From: Anaerolineales bacterium UBA3940
Lineage (GTDB): Bacteria; Chloroflexota; Anaerolineae; Aggregatilineales; UBA3940
DNA length: 9,799 nucleotides
NCBI GenBank assembly: GCA_002385675.1
Contig: DGDY01000073.1
Location: forward strand, 1 to 9,799
Direction of reading: 5' to 3'
Position 1 is the stretch's first letter; every line of letters starts with the position of its first letter. The notes beneath the pieces were generated by a model. It was not told the origin of the DNA, made no database searches, and saw only the letters and a program-made list of their open reading frames with translations. This document shows, in pieces, positions 6,860 through 9,799 of this stretch. Both the position numbers and the translations under genes were made by a program.

Positions 6860-7273
6860 TCACGCCGTCAGCCATACCGACATCTTCTCCACCATGTCCT
6901 GCACATCCAGCGGCAGCAGGTGGTCATCAATATCCCACCGCCGCATCATCTCGGCATCAGGTGTCTCAGCGCTGATGACGATCAAAGGCACCATGGCAAG
7001 CATTTCCACCTCTCGCAGCAGGCGCATCTCGCCATCCGAAACGCGTCCCGCCTTTGACAGTACAACCAGCTTCGGCTTAACGTTCTCCACCAGCCGCCGT
7101 GCTTCCTCCACATTCGCGACGCCAACGGCGAGGTAGCCTCGGATGACCAGGTTGGCAACGACGAGCCGCCGGAAGCTCAGCTCTTTTGAAATGACGAGCA
7201 CGTACATGTGCGGCATCCCAAATGATTCATGAGAGGTGTTTTCTGGAAACGTGAAGTGCCCGATGTCTGACAT
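6860..7273 (-). CDS. Stand-alone degenerate (phosphorylation-dead) receiver-domain protein
   Basis: The 137-residue protein has CheY-like spacing of strands and helices: YVLVISKELSFRRLVVANLV (strand 1, helix 1), PKLVVLSKAG (strand 3), VPLIVISAET (strand 4), DDHLLPLDVQDM (strand 5 region). Every residue needed for phosphotransfer is replaced. The acidic pair is S29-K30, the phospho-Asp position in LVVLSKAG is S73, and the conserved Lys of the usual TKPF is missing in HLLPLD. Only the strand-4 Ser (S101) remains. There is no DNA-binding or output domain. The fold therefore probably acts by protein contact, perhaps with the response regulator encoded just upstream or its kinase. The start at 7273 coincides with the predicted transcription start of promoter A, implying a leaderless mRNA; ATG at 7216 or 7207 are alternatives without a clear Shine-Dalgarno. 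Confidence 0.85.
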   Translation of the reverse strand: MSDIGHFTFPENTSHESFGMPHMYVLVISKELSFRRLVVANLVIRGYLAVGVANVEEARRLVENVKPKLVVLSKAGRVSDGEMRLLREVEMLAMVPLIVISAETPDAEMMRRWDIDDHLLPLDVQDMVEKMSVWLTA

Positions 7274-7279
7274 GCTTTT

Positions 7280-7333
7280 ACGTTAGCAAAGGCATCCTAA
7301 AAAAGTCCCAAATCGCTCTAAATATTTCCTAAA
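7280..7333 (-). promoter_or_regulatory. Promoter A: four phased TTTAG repeats plus extended -10
   Basis: On the minus strand TTTAG, TTTAG, TTTGG and TTTAG occupy 7333-7329, 7322-7318, 7312-7308 and 7301-7297 (steps 11, 10, 11). The last is part of ACTTTTTTAG. Eight bases later comes TGC and then TAACGT (7285-7280) as -10. The predicted start is 7273, the A of the receiver gene's ATG. The same block, same spacing and same upstream phasing recur at 8493-8547 and 9203-9257. The layout matches operators of OmpR/PhoB-type regulators, whose subunits each contact about 11 bp and which replace the -35 element. Confidence 0.8.
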
Positions 7334-7363
7334 TCAAAACAGGGAATGTGAAGCGGCTGGCGG

Positions 7364-7393
7364 CAAAACAAAAGAGCCCGCTGTTGCGGGCTC
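7364..7393 (-). terminator. Rho-independent terminator of the response regulator gene
   Basis: GAGCCCGC-TGTT-GCGGGCTC (7374-7381, 7386-7393) is a perfect 8-bp stem with a 4-nt loop. On the minus strand a TTTTGTTTT run follows (7373-7365). It lies between the response regulator stop and promoter A, so the degenerate receiver is transcribed separately. Confidence 0.92.
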
Positions 7394-7417
7394 CGGGCTG
7401 GCAGGTGCGGGCGGTAA

Positions 7418-8113
7418 CTATGCGCTCTCAGGCAGTGCCGAGTGCAGCAGGTAGCCGACGCCGGGCACCGTCTCCAGCAGGTTCTCGTACTCCTTGCCGA
7501 TCTTCTTGCGTATCCGGCCAAAGTAGATGTACAGATAATGGCTCGCATCCCGGTACTCAGGGCCCCACACCTTCGCGAGCAGTTCGCTGTGGCTGACCAC
7601 CGTGTCGAGGTTCTGCGCCAGCACGGCCAGCAGCGCGAACTCTGTCCGCGTCAACTGCAGGTCCACGCCGCCGACGAATACACGCCGCGCCTCCAGGTCG
7701 ATGACCAGCCCGCCGAGTTCAACCTTGCCCAGCCGCTTCGGGGACTCCGCCGCTTCGGAGCGCCGCATCACCGCGCGCACCCGTGCGAGCAGTTCGTCGT
7801 AACCAAACGGCTTCGTGACATAATCATCCGCCCCGGCGTCGAGCGCGCGGACCTTCAAGTCCTCCTCGTCGTAGGCGCTGAGCACGACAATGGGGATATC
7901 CGCCTGGGCACGCACCCAGATGCACACATCGATGCCGCTGATGCCGGGCATCACCAGGTCGAGCAACACCAGGTCCGGCGGGTTGCTCTTGATAATCTCG
8001 ATCGCCTCCGCACCGTCTGCCGCCTCGCGCACGGTATAGCCGCGCTTCTCAAGGTTCACTCGCGCCAGCTTGCGGATCTTCTCGTCGTCGTCAACGATTA
8101 ATACATCGGTCAT
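7418..8113 (-). CDS. OmpR/PhoB-family DNA-binding response regulator
   Basis: The 231-residue regulator has an intact receiver (1-120): acidic residues D8-D10 (VLIVDDDEK), phosphoacceptor D52 (LVLLDLVMPG), S79 and K101 (YVTKPF). A winged-helix DNA-binding domain follows (about 131-225), with LTRTEFALLAVLAQNLDTVV, ELLAKVWGPEY, the recognition helix region SHYLYIYFGRIRKKI and the wing ETVPGVGYLL. The HYL.IY pattern recalls KdpE-like members. No partner histidine kinase gene is adjacent; the kinase fragment at 642-980 lies across the junction and is unrelated. Its own terminator (7364-7393) closes the transcript. Members of this family bind tandem 10-11 bp direct repeats, which are exactly what promoters A, B and C contain on both sides of this gene, making it the leading candidate to control them. 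The ATG at 8113 has GAGGAAGAG about 10-16 bases upstream, slightly far. Confidence 0.95.
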   Translation of the reverse strand: MTDVLIVDDDEKIRKLARVNLEKRGYTVREAADGAEAIEIIKSNPPDLVLLDLVMPGISGIDVCIWVRAQADIPIVVLSAYDEEDLKVRALDAGADDYVTKPFGYDELLARVRAVMRRSEAAESPKRLGKVELGGLVIDLEARRVFVGGVDLQLTRTEFALLAVLAQNLDTVVSHSELLAKVWGPEYRDASHYLYIYFGRIRKKIGKEYENLLETVPGVGYLLHSALPESA

Positions 8114-8253
8114 ATCCCTGACTCTTCCTCACCCGTTTTCTATGGTTGGCCATTTGGAAGAGCGCCGTTTGGTGCGCCCCCTTCTCCTCCCAACGCCGCC
8201 GCGATGGCTGTGCAACCATCCGCGCAGCCCGTCCGCTGGCAGGTCTATCTTTC

Positions 8254-8262
8254 TTTATACCA
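8254..8262 (-). promoter_or_regulatory. Extended -10 promoter candidate for the response regulator gene
   Basis: The minus strand reads TGGTATAAA (8262-8254), an extended -10 with hexamer TATAAA. No strong -35 is seen. Predicted start is near 8247, leaving a leader of about 134 nt before the ATG. The phased TTTAG repeats of promoters A-C are absent here, so autoregulation through that motif is not supported. Confidence 0.45.
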
Positions 8263-8321
8263 TACTCAGCGCCCTAATTCATAGCTGGCGGCAAAATCCG
8301 CCTCCGTGTTGCTGAGGAATT

Positions 8322-8466
8322 TGATCCACAGATGCCACAGATGGCACAGATGAAAACAGGTTGATCCACGAATGTCACGAATAACACGAATGGAAAAATC
8401 ATTGTGACATTCGTCATTCGTGGACTCATTTACTTTTATCTGCGTCATCTGTGGACTCATTTACCC
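8322..8466. repeat. Fold-back element of short CACAGATG / CACGAATG tandem repeats
   Basis: The left arm (about 8324-8394) has three near-tandem CACAGATG units after GATC (8327-8352), then GATC with three CACGAAT units (8368-8393). The right arm (about 8403-8466) carries the inverted complement in mirrored order: ACATTCGTCATTCGTGGACTC, then ATCTGCGTCATCTGTGGACTC. The transcript could fold on itself. Units of this kind (CCACAGATG, CACGAAT on a 9-10 base period) are, as I recall, dispersed intergenic repeats in many environmental bacterial genomes. A minus-strand frame across it (8266-8460) is just translated repeat (FHLCHLWHLWI) and not a gene. It insulates the response regulator promoter from the RNA gene. 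Confidence 0.8.
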
Positions 8467-8492
8467 CAGCCGGAGGCCGGGCGTAGGCGATA

Positions 8493-8547
8493 TTTAGGAT
8501 TTTTTTAGACGTCGTTTGGAACTTTTTTAGTCCAAAGGTGCTAAATT
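8493..8547 (+). promoter_or_regulatory. Promoter B: four 11-bp-phased TTTAG repeats plus extended -10
   Basis: TTTAG, TTTAG, TTTGG and TTTAG begin at 8493, 8504, 8515 and 8526, exactly 11 bp apart. The last is within ACTTTTTTAG (8521-8530). Eight bases later TGC precedes TAAATT (8542-8547). Predicted start is 8554. It points right, opposite to the surrounding genes, into a region without an open frame that ends in a terminator. GGAACTT in the third-fourth repeat also resembles an ECF-sigma -35, an alternative reading. Confidence 0.82.
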
Positions 8548-8553
8548 ATGTGC

Positions 8554-8820
8554 GTAAAGAGATGGGATTGGTAGAACTCGACTGGTAGCCAGGTAGTCCT
8601 TTACTGGTAGATCGCTTTCTGGTGGTAGCAGGCTGACAGTCGGGTAAGGTTGGCCAGGGGATTTACAGGTCTTTTAAGTGCGGGGGGAACTCTGGCAGAA
8701 CCGGGGATAGGTATCGTAACACAGCGAGCTGGTGTGTTTGGCAACGTGAGGGGGAAGCTGTTTACTGGTAGCCAAACTTAGCAGACTTGCGGGAAAGCCG
8801 CCCAGTGAGGGCGGCTTTTT
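8554..8820 (+). ncRNA. Novel non-coding RNA candidate with GGTAG repeats
   Basis: About 267 nt lie between promoter B and a rho-independent terminator with no substantial open frame; the longest ATG frames are of peptide size, such as MGLVELDW at 8562-8588. GGTAG occurs six times (8570, 8584, 8592, 8606, 8624, 8767), three of them as ACTGGTAG (8581, 8603, 8764); TAG blocks reading frames. A distal stem GTTTGGC/GCCAAAC (8736-8742 with 8771-8777) exposes one ACTGGTAG in its loop. It does not look like tmRNA (no CCA end), SRP RNA or RNase P RNA, and I cannot match it to 6S RNA. It shares its promoter type with the degenerate receiver and DUF1328 genes, so it is probably a regulatory RNA of the same response. 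Function unknown. Confidence 0.7.
8794..8820 (+). terminator. Rho-independent terminator of the non-coding RNA
   Basis: AAAGCCGCCC-AGTGA-GGGCGGCTTT (8794-8803, 8809-8818) is a perfect 10-bp stem with a 5-nt loop, ending in a T-run and followed by CGTTT. It is among the best terminators in the window and fixes the 3' end of the plus-strand transcript. Confidence 0.94.
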
Positions 8821-8846
8821 CGTTTGTGGAGCGAGCCCGACACACG

Positions 8847-8871
8847 AAAAAACCTGCCGCTTGGCGGCAGG
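8847..8871 (-). terminator. Rho-independent terminator of the DUF1328 gene
   Basis: CCTGCCGC-TTG-GCGGCAGG (8853-8860, 8864-8871) forms a perfect 8-bp stem. On the minus strand six Ts follow (8852-8847). It faces the RNA terminator at 8794-8820, so the two convergent transcripts are each closed separately. Confidence 0.93.
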
Positions 8872-8908
8872 CTCCGATGCCTAACGTTGTTGCCAGTGTC
8901 GTGCAGCC

Positions 8909-9079
8909 CTAAGTCGTTGGGCGGTTGACAAGGCCCCAGATCAGGCTGATCACAAACAGAACCACAAAGATCCAGAACAGGATCATCGCGATGTCGGCGA
9001 AGGCCGAGGCTACGACGCCAAACCCGAACAGCGCCAGAATCAACGCGATGATGAACAACACGATCGCGGCACGCAGCAT
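8909..9079 (-). CDS. DUF1328 (UPF0391, YtjA-like) small membrane protein
   Basis: The 56-residue protein is nearly all membrane: MLRAAIVLFIIALILALFGF, a short A/G/S-rich turn (VVASAFADIA), then MILFWIFVVLFVISLIWGL and a polar tail. The two-helix pattern with FGFG.VA...A.IA.ILF..F..LF matches the DUF1328 family at its normal length of about 55 residues. The inner ATG at 9079 is preferred over longer frames because GGGAGGA sits 6 bases upstream and the family begins MLR.A. Members are often reported among stress-induced small proteins; biochemical function is unknown. It has promoter C about 117 nt upstream, a structured leader, and its own terminator, so it is a single-gene transcript of the putative regulon. 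Confidence 0.93.
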   Translation of the reverse strand: MLRAAIVLFIIALILALFGFGVVASAFADIAMILFWIFVVLFVISLIWGLVNRPTT

Positions 9080-9129
9080 GGTACTTCCTCCCACGGCTAC
9101 TCGAAGAGACCAATAAAGAAACGTTACGT

Positions 9130-9188
9130 CCGGCGACAGCCTCTTGCGCCGGAGGTGGATAAAAAGGAGAGGGCCCCTCGCATCCACC
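9130..9188 (-). promoter_or_regulatory. Structured 5' leader of the DUF1328 mRNA
   Basis: Two hairpins lie in the predicted 117-nt leader. The first pairs GGTGGAT with ATCCACC (9182-9188 and 9154-9160) and encloses an inner GAGGGGCCC/CTC pairing. The second pairs CCGGCG with CGCCGG (9147-9152 and 9130-9135) around an 11-nt loop. No T-run follows, so attenuation by termination is unlikely. Translational or stability control, or RNA binding, is possible. No known riboswitch is recognised. Confidence 0.45.
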
Positions 9189-9202
9189 TTTGTCCTACTA
9201 CC

Positions 9203-9257
9203 ATGCTAGCACTACCGCCCTAAAAAAGTCTTAAACGGGATATAAATAATTCCTATA
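9203..9257 (-). promoter_or_regulatory. Promoter C: four 11-bp-phased TTTAG-like repeats plus extended -10
   Basis: On the minus strand the units TATAG, TTTAT, TTTAA and TTTAG occupy 9257-9253, 9246-9242, 9235-9231 and 9224-9220, exactly 11 bp apart; the upstream three are more degenerate than at A and B. The last lies in ACTTTTTTAG. Eight bases later TGC precedes TAGCAT (9208-9203). Predicted start is 9196, upstream of the DUF1328 gene. It begins 25 bases after the stop of the neighbouring transporter gene. Confidence 0.78.
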
Positions 9258-9282
9258 TTTTGGGGAGCGCCCTGCCGCCGCG

Positions 9283-9798
9283 TCAATCCGCCGCTGGCGC
9301 GTCGCGCGGATCGGCAGCGGCAGGCTGAGCGGCGGGAGCCCCGCGCCGCACCTGCACCACCAGCATGCCGATCGCCGCGAGGGCCAGCCCGGCGATCCCC
9401 TGCACCGTCAGCCGCTCGCCGAGGAAAACCCAGGCCAGGATCGCGATCTGGATCAGCATGGTGTTGTTGATGATGCTCGACTCCGTCGCCGAGAGCGTGC
9501 GCAGTGTGTGGTTCCACAGCGTGAAGGCAAAGGCACTGTTGACGACCGCCAGCCACGCGATGATCAGCCAGTGGGTGAGGTTCAGCGCGGGCATCCCCTG
9601 CACCGCGACGCCGGTCGCCAGCAGCGCGATAGCCCCGATGCCCATCGTGACGACCGTCACCGTCATCGCGTCGAGGTCGCCGCTGCGGTTGACGCTCCGC
9701 CCCAGTACTGACGAGATCGAATTGGCGAGCACCGTCAGCAGGCCAACCAGCAGGCCGACCACCTCCCGCGCGGGGAAGTCAACCGGGTAGAAGTACAC
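9283..9798 (-). CDS. EamA/DMT-family transporter, C-terminal half (runs off the right edge)
   Basis: The visible 171 residues are the second EamA repeat of a drug/metabolite-type transporter, which normally has two such repeats and 10 helices. Five membrane helices are seen (about 13-32, 45-64, 75-93, 105-126, 131-150). The family motif FLGERLTVQGIAGLALAAIGMLVV lies at the end, preceded by the conserved SSIINNTMLIQIAILAW segment. A short Ala/Pro/Asp-rich cytoplasmic tail follows. The GTG at the edge is an artefact of the window limit and the first repeat should lie beyond it. Substrate cannot be told from sequence; members move amino acids, nucleosides or drugs. No terminator is visible between its stop and promoter C. 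Confidence 0.9.
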   Translation of the reverse strand: MYFYPVDFPAREVVGLLVGLLTVLANSISSVLGRSVNRSGDLDAMTVTVVTMGIGAIALLATGVAVQGMPALNLTHWLIIAWLAVVNSAFAFTLWNHTLRTLSATESSIINNTMLIQIAILAWVFLGERLTVQGIAGLALAAIGMLVVQVRRGAPAAQPAAADPRDAPAAD

Positions 9799-9799
9799 C

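Noticed and set aside
6185..7057. Plus-strand frame spanning the ATPase start, the intergenic region and the degenerate receiver end
   Set aside because: It crosses three minus-strand features, has low-complexity Arg/His/Gln composition and no recognisable fold.
7442..8101. Plus-strand frame opposite the response regulator
   Set aside because: Exact antisense of a strongly conserved gene with no motif of its own.
642..8113. Pairing the kinase fragment with the response regulator as one two-component system
   Set aside because: The kinase fragment is in the AT-rich, probably foreign part of the contig and is broken; genome context does not support a pair.
8266..8460. Minus-strand 64-codon frame
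   Set aside because: It is a translation of the short fold-back repeats (HLCHLWHLW), a common false gene call over such repeats.
8322..8466. Possible CRISPR-like array
   Set aside because: Units are 8-10 bases, directly adjacent and mirrored, with no unique spacers and no cas genes.
8548..8574. Mini-frame MCVKRWDW near promoter B
   Set aside because: Its ATG lies upstream of the predicted start at 8554, so it would not be transcribed from promoter B, and it has no ribosome site.
8562..8588. Leader-peptide-like frame MGLVELDW at the start of the RNA
   Set aside because: Only a weak GTAAAGAG precedes it, and its TGG-TAG end is just a copy of the GGTAG repeat; kept as a note, not called as a gene.

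Overview
The window is a metagenome-style contig with two unrelated parts. Bases 1-19 are an exact Tn5 mosaic-end (Nextera) adapter, so the left edge is a library artefact. Bases 20 to about 980 are AT-rich and carry the 3' part of a conserved hypothetical gene and a broken remnant of a WalK/PhoR-type sensor histidine kinase of Firmicutes character. Somewhere between about 980 and 1056 the composition switches to GC-rich DNA that continues to the end. The left kilobase is probably chimeric with the rest. The GC-rich part comes from a high-GC bacterium; its gene set would suit Chloroflexota, but that is a recollection-based guess.

Layout of the GC-rich part. A plus-strand gene tail (to 1275) converges on a minus-strand gene for a DsbA-NhaA fusion antiporter (1416-3293), with a bidirectional terminator between them. 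Upstream of the antiporter gene are a leader hairpin, an extended -10 promoter and a palindrome. Next on the minus strand is a probable operon of ABC ATPase (5636-6658), ABC-2 permease (4143-5636) and a small TfoX/YjbR-like protein (3557-4051), closed by a terminator at 3485-3532. Then follow a receiver-like protein that has lost its phosphorylation residues (6860-7273), an intact OmpR/PhoB-family response regulator (7418-8113), an intergenic fold-back repeat (8322-8466), a plus-strand RNA gene with no long reading frame (about 8554-8820), a DUF1328 small membrane protein (8909-9079), and the C-terminal half of an EamA/DMT transporter running off the right edge.

The main discovery is a shared promoter architecture in three places (7280-7333 minus, 8493-8547 plus, 9203-9257 minus). 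Each has four TTTAG-like units on a 10-11 bp period, then the invariant block ACTTTTTTAG-N8-TGCTA. Four 11-bp direct repeats ending one turn upstream of the -10 element is what tandem PhoB/OmpR-type regulators bind, and the only such regulator in the window lies between the sites. The three promoters would drive the degenerate receiver (predicted leaderless), the non-coding RNA, and the DUF1328 protein (with a long structured leader). I propose this as a small local regulon: a response regulator, a phosphorylation-dead receiver partner, a regulatory RNA and an envelope-stress-type membrane peptide. Sequence and spacing are seen directly; the regulator assignment is inference.
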